Shown piece after piece: positions 35,601-44,195 of a stretch of 64,000 nucleotides of DNA. Below the pieces are notes generated by a model. The model worked only from the letters and a program-made list of their open reading frames with translations. It did not search any database and was not told where the DNA came from. This DNA comes from Candidatus Epilinea brevis (GTDB lineage: Bacteria; Chloroflexota; Anaerolineae; Epilineales; Epilineaceae). The stretch is taken from the NCBI GenBank assembly GCA_016710785.1, contig JADJUE010000009.1, positions 434,001 to 498,000 of the forward strand, given 5' to 3'. Each line of letters starts with the position of its first letter. The first letter of the stretch is position 1. The position numbers and the translations under genes are program-made.

Positions 35601-35815
35601 ACCGAAGTCTGCGGGTCGATCGAGGTCATGTTCTGCACCCACAGTTCACCAGCGGGCGGCTCGGCCGCGTCCAGCGGGCTCTGGGTGACCGCGGTCACGG
35701 GGGAGCCGGATCGGCTACCGGAAAGCAGCAACAACAGGGCCGCCGCGCCGAGAGCGATGGTTTGAAGCAAGGCTCGTCGCGGACGCGCGGCAGTCCGGTG
35801 GGGGGAACGGAGCAT
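32630..35815 (-). CDS. Large secreted surface protein with solute-binding-like domain and Thr/Pro linker
   Basis: The start is taken at the ATG at 35815, where AAGGA lies about 10 bases upstream and a signal peptide follows (ALLQTIALGAAALLLLLSG); this gives 1061 residues. The N-terminal half is beta-rich and opens with LWVQNMTSIDP. Residues of about 540-735 resemble the C-lobe of ABC-type solute-binding proteins (PALPWLRLGC-like strand, AFMDYLTRPEQQ). A Thr/Pro/Ala linker at about 820-938 is followed by AIYLPWLARAH and a final 100-residue domain. A similar N-terminal module occurs in the divergent neighbour at 36076. The role is probably in the cell envelope; the ligand is unknown. Confidence 0.65.
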   Translation of the reverse strand: MLRSPHRTAARPRRALLQTIALGAAALLLLLSGSRSGSPVTAVTQSPLDAAEPPAGELWVQNMTSIDPQTSVTARFFAAGGPWDFSPVLLESPPRSADLLRVGVIAGSLPDGQMAAAVGANTAFPSAAVARNVWPATGAAVSYGAVEADARVWVPWVTRRFGPDLATTRLRIQNARPDASVLVTVRLTALGASAPTLTLQRTIAGGAATELDLAGDADLSALPDGFAGSLVAEAAAGGEIVAAATTELQASDRSAFAVAGARTAALGARLLAPRVSRARAETRGDGSAVSLDSYLVVLNTGNTSAQVTVTYRGSDVPGNSCAGQTRVHGGSPHSLPARSAAVFAQGQLLADVAVGDAGLPDDCVAAAVIASDGALLAANVVELEDGGGRASAYEAVASAAAGKVAYAPLFRRGYHDTSSSLHVVNAGAMTTLARLKVVVSVDGRTVTVERSASLVPGATVDWDAAALTEMAPGAIGAASVTGSVVGSLLVAVMRETADDGKQDNTMVAGVGEPLRIDNPAPQPDSYKPYFAPSVWNAGVYDLGLMVTGTTAAEILRIKTTLNDQAFAYGRRTGLKVAVSVQPYMRGKLPFHDWLEAQIAAGFPDVDIRARSWVVGLNYNAVSLLGLDGGLAPLDGDVFPGQGDFLDDAWNLNILSAGEQPAALPWLRLGCAPNFQNLALLSGSRNQAHGFAFMDYLTRPEQQRENYQPQAPGHSQIGHPTLKALYTQFGIQCPAAPVVLRTAPERVAEVVGDAVADADSLAAAFTALEVDANDDAANAAKAVGAESATYMVVAQPMVNHLSADELDRRLRSPAGLVVGSISLRALPTATPTDTPTATPTATPTDTATATATATDTATATATATSTPTATATATEPPSPTATGTSTAQATGSATAVRTTTASPTRINGTLTRTPSTTPTRAPTASSTPTQQPTATEVPSAIYLPWLARAHDLAAPAVQAVGGDASHASRRRSGSAPAATDQPPAADAVYAIVWRKAPGGAISAALVAETGDLVVDPVKVGIVVPTVAPGFPRGVEPEAWGQRGSVIICINVDQYKGCVTVQD

Positions 35816-36075
35816 GTCGTTAGGTCCTTGCACTGGGCGACATTCGATCCACGAAAGCGGGATCCGGGTGGCTGCGCCAATCATACACGGTGGCCGTTGA
35901 CCGTCAATCGCTCTCCGGATTCACGCGTGCCCGTATCTGGCTGTCCTCAGCGGCGTTATGGACAATGTTGCAGCAGGACGTTATCATCCGCGTCTGCCGG
36001 AGGTTGCCTCCGGTGTGTGGCTCGCTGCCATTTGCAGCCAGCCGGACGAGGGTTTCTTCGAATCGGAGGTCGGGC

Positions 36076-37797
36076 ATGTTCCCAGGCATGTTGTCCCGGC
36101 GCGCTGCCGGAATCGCAGTGTCGCTTGCCGTTCCCTTGCTGTTCGTTCTGGCCGGCACTCGCACGGCACCTGTCGTCGCGTCGCGCCTGACCGCTACCTG
36201 GGGCGGCGGGCAGACCGCGGTCTGGGTGCAGAACCTGGACCCGCGCAACGCGGCGCTGGTCATCGCCCGCTTCTACACCGTACCCGGCGATCCGCCGCAG
36301 CCGCCGGTGGTCGTCGAGCGACGCAATGTTCCCCCTTGGGGCGTCACCGTCTTCAACTCCCCGCTGGCCGAAGGCGTTCCAGGTGCCGCCGGCAACCTGG
36401 ACAAGTACGCCCTGATCATCGAATCCGACCGCCACGTGGCGGCCATCAATGTGACCGATGAACCCTTCAACGGTTCCGCCGTGGCCTACAACGATGCCCC
36501 TATCGCCCAGGACGTGGTGGTCCCCCTGGCGGTGAGCAACTTCACCAAGCAGGAGGGCGGCACCGAGGTCAGCTCGATGGTCTCCGTGGAGAGCGCCCAT
36601 CCCAGCGCCGAGCTGCAGGCCACCTTCTTCTCCCGTCTCTGGTCCCACGACCTCATCAACGGCAAGCGCATCTACAAGAGCCAGACCACCCCGCCGGTCA
36701 CCCTGAACAGCGGCGGACGCGGCGAGGGCGGCACCTGGCCGCTGGACATGGAGAACGACTTCGCTCAGGGTCCCAAGCCCGAGCGCTATGAGGGCTCGGT
36801 GGGCTGGCTGCTGCTGCATGCGCCTACCGGCAACCAGCTGGCCTCGCAGTCCTTCGCCAGCCTGCAGCTGATGAACCGCTCCCCCGCGGGCTTCAACAGC
36901 TTCGCCGTCTCCTCCTTCCCCGGCGTGCCCTTCGACCAGCGCTCCAACCGCCTCTTCGTGCCCCTCTTCCGCAGCCAGTTCTTCGGCATCACCGGCATCT
37001 CGGTGGTCAATCCCGATCCGGTGAACTCGGTGCGGCTGCGGGCCACCTACTACGTGTCCGAGCTCTCGGGCCGCGAATGCGTCACCCAGGCCGGCACCGC
37101 CGTGGCCCACAAGAGCGACGACGGCAGCGAATGGATCACCATCGGCCCGCAGCAGAACGAGGTGCTGTACCAGATCGGCCGCGACTCGCCGGCCACCACG
37201 CCCCGCATCCAGGCGCCCGGCTCCTACGGCGACCCGCGGCTCTTCCCGCGTTGCTTCGGTTCCGCGGTGCTGCAGGTGGACCCCAACACTTCGGGCACCG
37301 TCATCGCCATGGTCAACGACTTCTACGTCGATCCCGCCAAGCGCGTGGCCACCGCCGACGCCTACCAGGCCATGCGCTTCGAGGACAGTTCGGCCACGGT
37401 GGCCGTGCCGATGGTGGTGCACGACCAGACGCCGGTGGACGGCGCCATCTACCCCACCGCGGCCACGGGCATCCAGATCATGAACGTCGACGAGACGCCG
37501 GCCAATGTCAGCATCAGCTTCGTCCGGCCCGAGGGCGCCTTCGGGCCCGCGACCACGGTGGCTACCCGCAGCATGACCATCGAGCGCAACCGGGCCGCCA
37601 CCATCTACACCGGCGCCATCCCGGAGTTGGCGGGCCAGCGCGGTTTCCGCGGCTCGGCGGTCATCCGCAGCGCCGGTGGCCAGCGGCTGCTGTCCACGGT
37701 GACCGTGGTCCGCGGCGGCAGGGACAGCATGTCCTACAACGCCTTCAAGGCCGAGTTCGGCGCGCCGTCGGGCGCGCTCTCTTCGGTCAGTCGCTAG
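36076..37797 (+). CDS. Secreted protein of unknown function, related to its divergent neighbour
   Basis: The protein has 573 residues from ATG 36076, which follows GGAGG by 7 bases and opens a signal peptide (GIAVSLAVPLLFVLAG). The mature part is beta-rich and starts with AVWVQNLDPRNAALVIARFY, matching in style the LWVQNMTSIDPQ opening of the protein encoded on the other strand. There is no membrane anchor or Thr/Pro tail. A TATCAT box at 35982-35987 may be part of its promoter. The next gene follows after 15 bases on the same strand, so the two are probably co-expressed. Confidence 0.65.
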   Translation: MFPGMLSRRAAGIAVSLAVPLLFVLAGTRTAPVVASRLTATWGGGQTAVWVQNLDPRNAALVIARFYTVPGDPPQPPVVVERRNVPPWGVTVFNSPLAEGVPGAAGNLDKYALIIESDRHVAAINVTDEPFNGSAVAYNDAPIAQDVVVPLAVSNFTKQEGGTEVSSMVSVESAHPSAELQATFFSRLWSHDLINGKRIYKSQTTPPVTLNSGGRGEGGTWPLDMENDFAQGPKPERYEGSVGWLLLHAPTGNQLASQSFASLQLMNRSPAGFNSFAVSSFPGVPFDQRSNRLFVPLFRSQFFGITGISVVNPDPVNSVRLRATYYVSELSGRECVTQAGTAVAHKSDDGSEWITIGPQQNEVLYQIGRDSPATTPRIQAPGSYGDPRLFPRCFGSAVLQVDPNTSGTVIAMVNDFYVDPAKRVATADAYQAMRFEDSSATVAVPMVVHDQTPVDGAIYPTAATGIQIMNVDETPANVSISFVRPEGAFGPATTVATRSMTIERNRAATIYTGAIPELAGQRGFRGSAVIRSAGGQRLLSTVTVVRGGRDSMSYNAFKAEFGAPSGALSSVSR

Positions 37798-37812
37798 GCT
37801 CGCGGCACCCAC

Positions 37813-39309
37813 ATGCGCATCGCTCGGCGTCCTCTCCGCTCCGGATCCGTCGGCATCGCCGTCGGCGGCCTCGTGGCGTCTGTCGCCTTGGTGATGGCGT
37901 TCTTGCAGCCGGCAGCAGGCATGCTCCCGGCGGACTCCACCAACCGGGGAGCCCCGGCTGGGCCCATGGGCGTACCGGCCGGCAACAACCATCCCTTCGT
38001 GATCACCAGCGGGGCCAGCGGCGGCGTCTGCTGGGTGGATGTGTGGCTGCGTATCGACCCGGGGCTCACGGAGCTCTACCTCATCAAGAGCGGGGTGCGC
38101 ACCGACCTGATGACGGGCCTGCAGCCCGTCCCACCGCTGGCCATCATAGCCGGCGGACCGCCCCCCACGCCCGTGGCCCTGCCGAACCCGGTCCAACTGG
38201 GCATCCACGACGGCTTCGCCGTGCGTTGGACCGGCCAGGCGGTGGGCGCCCCACATTTTATCGACGCCAACCATGTGGGCCTGCTCCTGCGGGCCGGAGG
38301 CAGCAAGATCGGCGCACGATACCGTCGCCTGTGGGCCAATCCGCCGATGAGCGGAATGACTGTCACCTTCGGCTTCAGCTACCTGCTTTCACCCGCCGGA
38401 GTGGAGAGAACGGTGGAGCGGCAGGTAGACAGTTCTGCCTGTGGGGGAGATGAATCCACACCGCCGGCCTCGGTGACGCCGCCTACACCCGCCACGCCGA
38501 CTGACACCCCCACTGTGCCGACGCCACCCACGGCGACCGATACGCCCACGCAGCCGACACCGCCCACCGCGACCGATACTCCCACGCAGCCGACGCCACC
38601 CACGGCGACCGATACACCCACGCAGCCGACGCCGCCGACGCCTACCGATACGCCCACGCAGCCGACGCCGCCCACGCCTACCGACACCCCCACGCAGCCG
38701 ACGCCGCCCACCGCGACCAACACCGCCACAAGGCCGACGCCGCCTACGCCGACCGACACCCCCACGCAGCCGACGCCACCCACCGCGACCGACACCGCCA
38801 CAAGGCCGACGCCGCCTACGCCGACCGATACGCCCACGCCGCCGACGCCGCCCACGCCCACCAACACCGCCACAAGGCCGACGCCGCCTACGCCGACCGA
38901 TACGCCCACGCCGCCGACGCCGCCCACGCCCACCAACACCGCCACAAGGCCGACGCCGCCTACGCCAACCGATACGCCCACGCAGCCGACGCCGCCTACG
39001 CCAACCGACACCCCCACCAGGCCGACGCCGCCTACGCCGACCGATACGCCCACGCCGCCGACGCCGCCCACGCCCACCAACACCGCCACAAGGCCGACGC
39101 CGCCCACCCCAACCAATACCGCCACGCCGCCGACGCCGCCCACACCAACCGATACGCCGACTCCGCCCGCCACGCAGCAACGGATCTACGTGCCCAAGCC
39201 CTACCTGCCCGTGCCGGTCACGCGCCGCATCTACGTGCCCAAGCCCTTCCTGCCGCAGCCGGCCACGCGCCGCATCCTCGTGCCTCACCCCTTCCTGCCG
39301 CAGCGCTGA
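37813..39309 (+). CDS. Secreted protein with eighteen 12-residue Pro/Thr repeats
   Basis: The 498-residue protein has an N-terminal signal peptide (VASVALVMAFLQPAAG) and a globular domain of about 200 residues that is not recognised. Residues of about 236-451 are eighteen tandem units of PTPPTxT-D/N-T-P/A-T-x. The C-terminus has three copies of a short motif: RIYVPKPYLP, RIYVPKPFLP and RILVPHPFLP. The repeat zone is probably an extended wall-spanning stalk. The triplicated tail resembles the Tyr-Leu-Pro end motif of other exported proteins in the window and may serve in anchoring. Confidence 0.7.
   Translation: MRIARRPLRSGSVGIAVGGLVASVALVMAFLQPAAGMLPADSTNRGAPAGPMGVPAGNNHPFVITSGASGGVCWVDVWLRIDPGLTELYLIKSGVRTDLMTGLQPVPPLAIIAGGPPPTPVALPNPVQLGIHDGFAVRWTGQAVGAPHFIDANHVGLLLRAGGSKIGARYRRLWANPPMSGMTVTFGFSYLLSPAGVERTVERQVDSSACGGDESTPPASVTPPTPATPTDTPTVPTPPTATDTPTQPTPPTATDTPTQPTPPTATDTPTQPTPPTPTDTPTQPTPPTPTDTPTQPTPPTATNTATRPTPPTPTDTPTQPTPPTATDTATRPTPPTPTDTPTPPTPPTPTNTATRPTPPTPTDTPTPPTPPTPTNTATRPTPPTPTDTPTQPTPPTPTDTPTRPTPPTPTDTPTPPTPPTPTNTATRPTPPTPTNTATPPTPPTPTDTPTPPATQQRIYVPKPYLPVPVTRRIYVPKPFLPQPATRRILVPHPFLPQR
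38518..39165 (+). repeat. Coding tandem repeat, 18 x 36 bp
   Basis: Eighteen copies of a 36-bp unit encode the 12-residue Pro/Thr repeat of the protein above. Copies differ mainly at the positions giving A/P, D/N, P/A and Q/P/R. Some pairs of neighbouring units repeat as 72-bp blocks, which points to recent slippage or recombination. Confidence 0.85.
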
Positions 39310-39338
39310 CAGGGGACGCGGCCGCGCCGGATCGCGGC

Positions 39339-39344
39339 TATAAT
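39339..39344 (+). promoter_or_regulatory. Minus-10 box very close to the tgt start
   Basis: TATAAT in GGCTATAATCCGCC ends 8 bases before the tgt ATG. Transcription would then begin at or within a base or two of the ATG, giving a leaderless mRNA. No ribosome-binding sequence is present upstream of the ATG, which fits. Confidence 0.5.
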
Positions 39345-39352
39345 CCGCCCCC

Positions 39353-40513
39353 ATGTCCTCCTTTCGATTCCAGATCCTGGCGCGCGATCCTCATAGCCTC
39401 GCCCGCGCCGGCATCCTGCACACGCCCCACGGTCCCATCCCCACCCCCGCCTTCCTGCCTGTGGGCACCCAGGCCACCGTCAAGGGCTGCCCGCCGGAGA
39501 TGCTGAAGTCCCTGGGAGTCAGCGTGGTCATGAGCAATGCCTACCATCTGGCGCTCAGGCCCGGCGTAGAAGCGGTGAAGGCCCTGGGCGGCCTCCATGC
39601 CCTGGCCGGCTGGGACGGTCCGATGATGACCGATTCCGGCGGCTTTCAGGTGTTCAGCCTGGCCCATCGCCGCAAGCTGGACCTCGACGGCGTCGACTTC
39701 CGCTCCCATCTGGACGGCTCCCTCCTGCGCTTCACCCCCGAGTCGCTCATGGCCTTGCAGGCCGGCCTGGGCGCCGACCTCATCATGCCCCTGGATGTCT
39801 GCAGCGCCGGGGGCGCCGACCGGGCCACCGCCGAGGGCGAGATGCGCCTGACCCTGGCCTGGGCCGCGCGCGCCATCGCCGCCGAGCGGCGAGGCGACCA
39901 ACTGCTCTACGGCATCGTGCAGGGCGCCGCGCATCCCGATCTGCGGGTGGCAAGCGCGCAGGCCACACGGGCCTTGGGCTTCCAGGCCTACGCCATCGGC
40001 GGCCTTTCCGTAGGCGAGAGCAAGGCCGCCACGCTCGCGGCCCTCGACGCGGCCGTGGTGGAGCTGCCCGACGAGGCGCCGCGGCACCTGCTGGGCGTGG
40101 GGCATCCCGAGGACTTCGTCACTGGGGTGCTGCGCGGCATGGACAGCTTCGACTGCGTGATGCCCACCCGCGTGGCCCGCACCGGCGGGGCGCTCACCTG
40201 GGGCGGACGGGTCAACATGCGCAATGCCGTCCATGCCCAGGACCCGGCGCCGTTGGACGCACACTGCGCCTGCCCCACCTGCCGGCGCTTCAGCCGCGGC
40301 GCCATCCGCCATTTCCTCAAGGCCGGCGAGATGCTCGGCGCCATCCTGCTTACCGTTCACAACCTGCATTTCATGCTGCGGCTGATGGACGACCTGCGGC
40401 AAGCCATCCTGGACGGCCGCCTGAGCGAGGTCCGCGAGCAACTGGCCGAGCGACTGGGCGGGGGCCTCCATGCCGATCTCATCCGCCGCGCCCCGCCGGT
40501 TCTGGCCGGCTGA
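39353..40513 (+). CDS. tgt: tRNA-guanine transglycosylase
   Basis: The enzyme exchanges guanine for a queuine precursor at the wobble position of tRNAs with GUN anticodons. The 386-residue protein has the family's usual length. Visible elements are MTDSGGFQVFS with the substrate-binding Asp, FDCVMPTR with the nucleophilic Asp, and a zinc site CACPTC followed by a downstream VHN histidine. The normally conserved FDECTP segment reads LDVCSA, keeping Asp and Cys. It is the first gene of a plus-strand run in which the others have no evident link to tRNA modification. Confidence 0.92.
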   Translation: MSSFRFQILARDPHSLARAGILHTPHGPIPTPAFLPVGTQATVKGCPPEMLKSLGVSVVMSNAYHLALRPGVEAVKALGGLHALAGWDGPMMTDSGGFQVFSLAHRRKLDLDGVDFRSHLDGSLLRFTPESLMALQAGLGADLIMPLDVCSAGGADRATAEGEMRLTLAWAARAIAAERRGDQLLYGIVQGAAHPDLRVASAQATRALGFQAYAIGGLSVGESKAATLAALDAAVVELPDEAPRHLLGVGHPEDFVTGVLRGMDSFDCVMPTRVARTGGALTWGGRVNMRNAVHAQDPAPLDAHCACPTCRRFSRGAIRHFLKAGEMLGAILLTVHNLHFMLRLMDDLRQAILDGRLSEVREQLAERLGGGLHADLIRRAPPVLAG

Positions 40514-40548
40514 TCGCCCCGCCGCCACGTTCACCACGGAGACCGCCC

Positions 40549-41019
40549 ATGTCCGATCCTGATCGCAGGGCTTCGAACCTGCCGACCAATGCCCGCGAAG
40601 CCCTGGCCAGCCGCGCCCAGACCCTGGGCACCCTGACCGCGGTCGGCGCCATTCGCGGCGGCGGTCCCGAGCTGACCGGCAGCCTGCATGCCGGCTGGCT
40701 GGCCGAGCGGCGCCTCATCGAGCGGATCCTCGCCGATACGCTGGCCGAACAGAGCGTATTCGCCACCCTGGACCATTGGGAGGACCGCACGCGGGCCTTC
40801 CAACAGAAGGCCGGAATGCCCGATGCCGGCTGGACGGACAAACAGGGTGAGCCATGGCGGGCAGATCAGGTGCTCGGCTTGATCCTCGACCTTCGCGACC
40901 GACTGTCGGCCTGGCAGGAAAAGGCCTCCCCGGCGACGGCCGCCGCCCCAGGTCCGGCGACCCAAGTACCGATCGAAAGCGATGGCAGCTCGGTGCAGCC
41001 AGCACCCACCGTCCCATGA
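40549..41019 (+). CDS. Hypothetical protein, 156 residues
   Basis: No family is recognised. The protein is mostly helical up to residue 125, with an acidic and Trp-containing centre (LDHWEDRTRAFQQKAG), and ends in a Pro/Ala-rich tail. There is no signal peptide or membrane segment. It starts 35 bases after tgt, and its stop overlaps the next start as ATGA, so it is expressed with the amidohydrolase. Confidence 0.6.
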   Translation: MSDPDRRASNLPTNAREALASRAQTLGTLTAVGAIRGGGPELTGSLHAGWLAERRLIERILADTLAEQSVFATLDHWEDRTRAFQQKAGMPDAGWTDKQGEPWRADQVLGLILDLRDRLSAWQEKASPATAAAPGPATQVPIESDGSSVQPAPTVP

Positions 41020-42689
41020 ACCGCCCCCGCCCCTTCATCCTCCGCGCCGATCGCGTCGTCGCCGACTGGCGCCGGCCGGCTGACGTGGCGGAGGCCCTGG
41101 CGGTGGCCGACGGCGTGGTGCTGGCGGTGGGCAGCCTGGCGGACGTGTGGCGGGCAGTCGGCAGCGACTGCCCCACGCGCGACCTGGGCGACTGCCTCCT
41201 GGCCCCTGCCTTCCATGACGCCCACCTGCATCTGGCCAAGGTAGCCCTACAGCGCCGCATCCTGGACATCGCCCCCACCTGGAGCCGCGACGAGGTGCTG
41301 GCCGCCGTTCGCCGCGCCGCGGCCGGCTCGCCTGGCGGCTGGATCGTCGGCCGCGGCTGGGACCACAGCGCCTGGGGCGCCTGGCCCGATGCCGCATGGC
41401 TGGACGCGGCGGCCCCCGGCCGGCCCGTATGCCTGACCCGCAAGGACGGGCATGTCGTCTGGCTCAGTTCGGCCGCCCTGAACCTGGCCGATATCGGCGC
41501 CGACCAGGCCGACCCTGCCGGCGGCGAGATCGTCCGGCGCCCGGATGGCAGCCTCAACGGCATTCTGAAGGAGACAGCCATCGAGTTGGCTTACGCCGCC
41601 CTGCCGCAGAGCACACCCGAGTCCCGTCGGGTCGCCCTGCGCGAGGTCTGGCCGTCGTTCTGGAGCGAAGGCATCACCACCGTGACCGACATGGGCTTCA
41701 AGGGCCTGGATCTGTGGCAGGATCTTGGTGAGCTGCGCGCCGACGGCACCTTGGGCTTGCGCGTCGCCGCCTATGTCATGGAGGATGGCCTGGACGAAGC
41801 GCTGGCCCTCGGGCTGCCGCAGCTGGCGCCCGACCCTTGGCTGCGTGCCGCCGGTCTCAAGCTCTTCCTCGACGGCACCTTGGGCAGCAGCACGGCCTGG
41901 CTCCTGGCTCCCTACGAGGGCAGCCCCGACAAGGTCGGCCTGGCCACCATGCGGGCTGCGGATGTATGGGAAGCGGTGGCTCTGGCCGCCCAAGCCGGTT
42001 GGCCCACGGCGGCTCATGCCATCGGCGATGCGGCGGTGCGCCAGGCCCTGGACGCCTTCGCCGCCCATCCGACCGCGCCCGGGGGCCGACGGCTGCGGCA
42101 CCGCGTCGAGCATGTGCAGCTGCTGCATCCCGAAGACCTGCCGCGCTTCGCTGCCGGGGGCATCTGGGCTTCCTTGCAGCCGGTGCACCTGGCGGCGGAC
42201 TGGCCGGTAGCCGACCGGCATTGGGGAGCGGATCGCTGCCGTCAGAGCGGCTATGCCTGGCGGTCCCTGCTCGACGCCGGGGCCTCCCTGGCCCTCGGTT
42301 CCGACGCACCCATCGAGCCCCAGAGCGTCCTGCCGGCATTGCGCGTGGCCCTGTCGCGGCGCGACCTCGCCGGCCATCCCGCCCATGGCTGGCATCCCCA
42401 TCAGGCCTTGCCACTGCCGGCGGCCTTGTGCGGTTACACCTGGGGCGGAGCGGCGGCCTGCGGCTGGGAGGGCTGGCTGGGAACCCTCGGCGCCGGCAAG
42501 GCGGCCGACCTGGTGGCCCTTGAAGGTCTGCGGCTCGAGGGGACGACGGACGAGATGGCGGCGGCCCTGGACGGCGCTCGCGTGCGGTCCACCTGGCTGG
42601 CCGGCCGACCGGTCTGGGCAACGGCATCCGCAGCGGAAGCCGATGACGTCACGAGCCCGCTGCTGCTGGGGGCTGCCGACCGTGGCTGA
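41016..42689 (+). CDS. YtcJ-like amidohydrolase
   Basis: The protein has 557 residues from ATG 41016, which overlaps the preceding stop. It belongs to the amidohydrolase superfamily, YtcJ-like group: the metal-binding FHDAHLHL, AHAIGDAAVRQAL with a His ligand, HRVEHVQLLHPEDL, and LGSDAPIEPQ with the last Asp. These cytoplasmic enzymes hydrolyse C-N bonds in varied small molecules; the substrate cannot be read from sequence. The reading frame runs into that of a transporter with an 8-bp overlap. Confidence 0.85.
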   Translation: MNRPRPFILRADRVVADWRRPADVAEALAVADGVVLAVGSLADVWRAVGSDCPTRDLGDCLLAPAFHDAHLHLAKVALQRRILDIAPTWSRDEVLAAVRRAAAGSPGGWIVGRGWDHSAWGAWPDAAWLDAAAPGRPVCLTRKDGHVVWLSSAALNLADIGADQADPAGGEIVRRPDGSLNGILKETAIELAYAALPQSTPESRRVALREVWPSFWSEGITTVTDMGFKGLDLWQDLGELRADGTLGLRVAAYVMEDGLDEALALGLPQLAPDPWLRAAGLKLFLDGTLGSSTAWLLAPYEGSPDKVGLATMRAADVWEAVALAAQAGWPTAAHAIGDAAVRQALDAFAAHPTAPGGRRLRHRVEHVQLLHPEDLPRFAAGGIWASLQPVHLAADWPVADRHWGADRCRQSGYAWRSLLDAGASLALGSDAPIEPQSVLPALRVALSRRDLAGHPAHGWHPHQALPLPAALCGYTWGGAAACGWEGWLGTLGAGKAADLVALEGLRLEGTTDEMAAALDGARVRSTWLAGRPVWATASAAEADDVTSPLLLGAADRG

Positions 42690-43683
42690 TGTGGGTGCCA
42701 GGGTAGAGGGTGTGGCGACTGAAGGCGACGCGCCGGAACGCCATGAGCGGGATTGGCCCGCCTTCATCGGCCTGGCCTTCGGCGTGCTCTGCGTGGGCAG
42801 CGCCGCCATCCTGATCCGCAAGTTGGACGGCGTGGGCAGCCCCTCGCCGTTGGCCATCGCTACTTGGCGGCTGCTCTTCGCCGCCGTGATCCTCGCTCCG
42901 TGGTCGGCGGGCCCGATCCGCCGCGCCTGGCCCGTGCTGGTCGCCCGCGATCGACTCCTCGTCCTGGCGGCCGCCGCGGCTCTGGCCGCGCACTTCGCCC
43001 TGTGGATTCCCAGCCTGCGCCTCACCTCCGTAGCCAGCTCGGTGGCCTTGGTCACGACCACCCCGATCTTCGTGGCCCTGCTCTCGCCCTGGCTGCTGGG
43101 TGAACGGGTCTCCGCGCGCGCCTGGCTGGGCATCGCGGTGGCCTTCGCGGGCGCGCTCGCCTTGCTGGCCGTGCCGTCCGCAGGCAGCGCTCCGTTGGCG
43201 GCGGCTTCCTGCCCGGTCATGTCCTGTCCCTTGCTGGGCAAGCTCATGGCCTTGGGCGGCGCCGTGGCCGTGGCCTTCTACTTCATCATCCGCCGCCGGA
43301 CGCGTGGCCACTTGGGTCTGGTGGCCTACATCGGCCTGGTCTACGGCTTGGCGGCGATCATCCTATTGCTGTTCACCTTGCTGGTGGAAGGCGCGCCCGT
43401 CGGCTACAGCGGCCGCGACTGGTTGTTGCTGGCGGCCATCGCCGTGGTGCCGCAGCTGCTCGGTCATGGAAGCTTCAACTGGGCCTTGTCGCGATTGCCG
43501 GCAGCCCTGGTGGTCAGCGCCGTGCTGGGCGAACCTATCGTGAGCACGCTCCTGGCCTGGCGATTGTTGGCCGAACCGCCCTCGCGCGGCCTCATCGCCG
43601 GCGGCGCCGCCATCCTGATCGGCATCTTGATGATGGCCCGCTCCGCGCCATCCCGCCCAGCGGCCGGTCGCAAGTCCGGTTGA
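42682..43683 (+). CDS. EamA/DMT-family membrane transporter
   Basis: The protein has about 333 residues and ten predicted hydrophobic segments in two EamA halves, such as the FIGLAFGVLCVGSAAILI and ALVVSAVLGEPIVSTLLAW regions. The latter has the Glu-Pro of the typical second-half motif. I take the GTG at 42682 as start, with a G-rich site 8 bases upstream; ATG 42643 is an alternative that would overlap the amidohydrolase more. Members export amino acids or other small metabolites. Its link to the amidohydrolase suggests a shared substrate, which is inference. Confidence 0.82.
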   Translation: MADVGARVEGVATEGDAPERHERDWPAFIGLAFGVLCVGSAAILIRKLDGVGSPSPLAIATWRLLFAAVILAPWSAGPIRRAWPVLVARDRLLVLAAAAALAAHFALWIPSLRLTSVASSVALVTTTPIFVALLSPWLLGERVSARAWLGIAVAFAGALALLAVPSAGSAPLAAASCPVMSCPLLGKLMALGGAVAVAFYFIIRRRTRGHLGLVAYIGLVYGLAAIILLLFTLLVEGAPVGYSGRDWLLLAAIAVVPQLLGHGSFNWALSRLPAALVVSAVLGEPIVSTLLAWRLLAEPPSRGLIAGGAAILIGILMMARSAPSRPAAGRKSG

Positions 43684-43739
43684 CGCTGCCAACCCTATTG
43701 CCCTGCCCCGCGAATCCCGATCGCCTCCGGAGACATCTC

Positions 43740-44171
43740 ATGCCCCTCTCCACCCGCATCTGCCACACCCGCCTGCGTGTGCGCTATGCCGAGACCGACG
43801 CCTCCGGCATCACCCACCACTCGGCCTATGTGCCCTGGCTGGAAGCGGGGCGCGTGGAATGGCTCAGGGAAGCGGGGCTCAGCTACCGCGATCTGGAGCG
43901 GCAAGGCTACAACCTGCCTGTGGTCGAGCTCCATTTGCGTTATGTCGCCGCAACACGCTTTGATGACGCCCTGATCGTCCGCAGTGCCCTGTCGGACCTT
44001 CGCAGCCGTGGCCTGCGCTTCAGCTACGAGGTGGTGACTGACGAGCCCCATCCGCGGCAGGTGGCCAACGGGATGAGCCGCCATGTCTGCCTGCTCGGCG
44101 GTCGGATCGCGCCCTTGCCGGCAGCCATCCGGCGCTTGGCCGAGGGCGGCGAGAAGCGCGAAGGCGCTTAG
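43740..44171 (+). CDS. Hotdog-fold acyl-CoA thioesterase (YbgC/FadM type)
   Basis: The protein has 143 residues from ATG 43740, preceded by CGGAG. The opening RVRYAETDASGITHHSAY is the signature of 4-hydroxybenzoyl-CoA-type hotdog thioesterases, with the catalytic Asp in ETDASG and the nearby His. It follows the transporter by 56 bases. These enzymes release CoA from short- or aromatic acyl-CoAs. The paa genes of phenylacetyl-CoA breakdown lie 3 kb away on the other strand, and PaaI-type thioesterases help that pathway; a link here is only a possibility. Confidence 0.85.
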   Translation: MPLSTRICHTRLRVRYAETDASGITHHSAYVPWLEAGRVEWLREAGLSYRDLERQGYNLPVVELHLRYVAATRFDDALIVRSALSDLRSRGLRFSYEVVTDEPHPRQVANGMSRHVCLLGGRIAPLPAAIRRLAEGGEKREGA

Positions 44172-44195
44172 CGGGGACCTGGGGAAACGGACTGC

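Noticed and set aside
39310..39352. preQ1 riboswitch before tgt
   Set aside because: The promoter box is only 8 bases from the ATG, leaving no leader to hold one.
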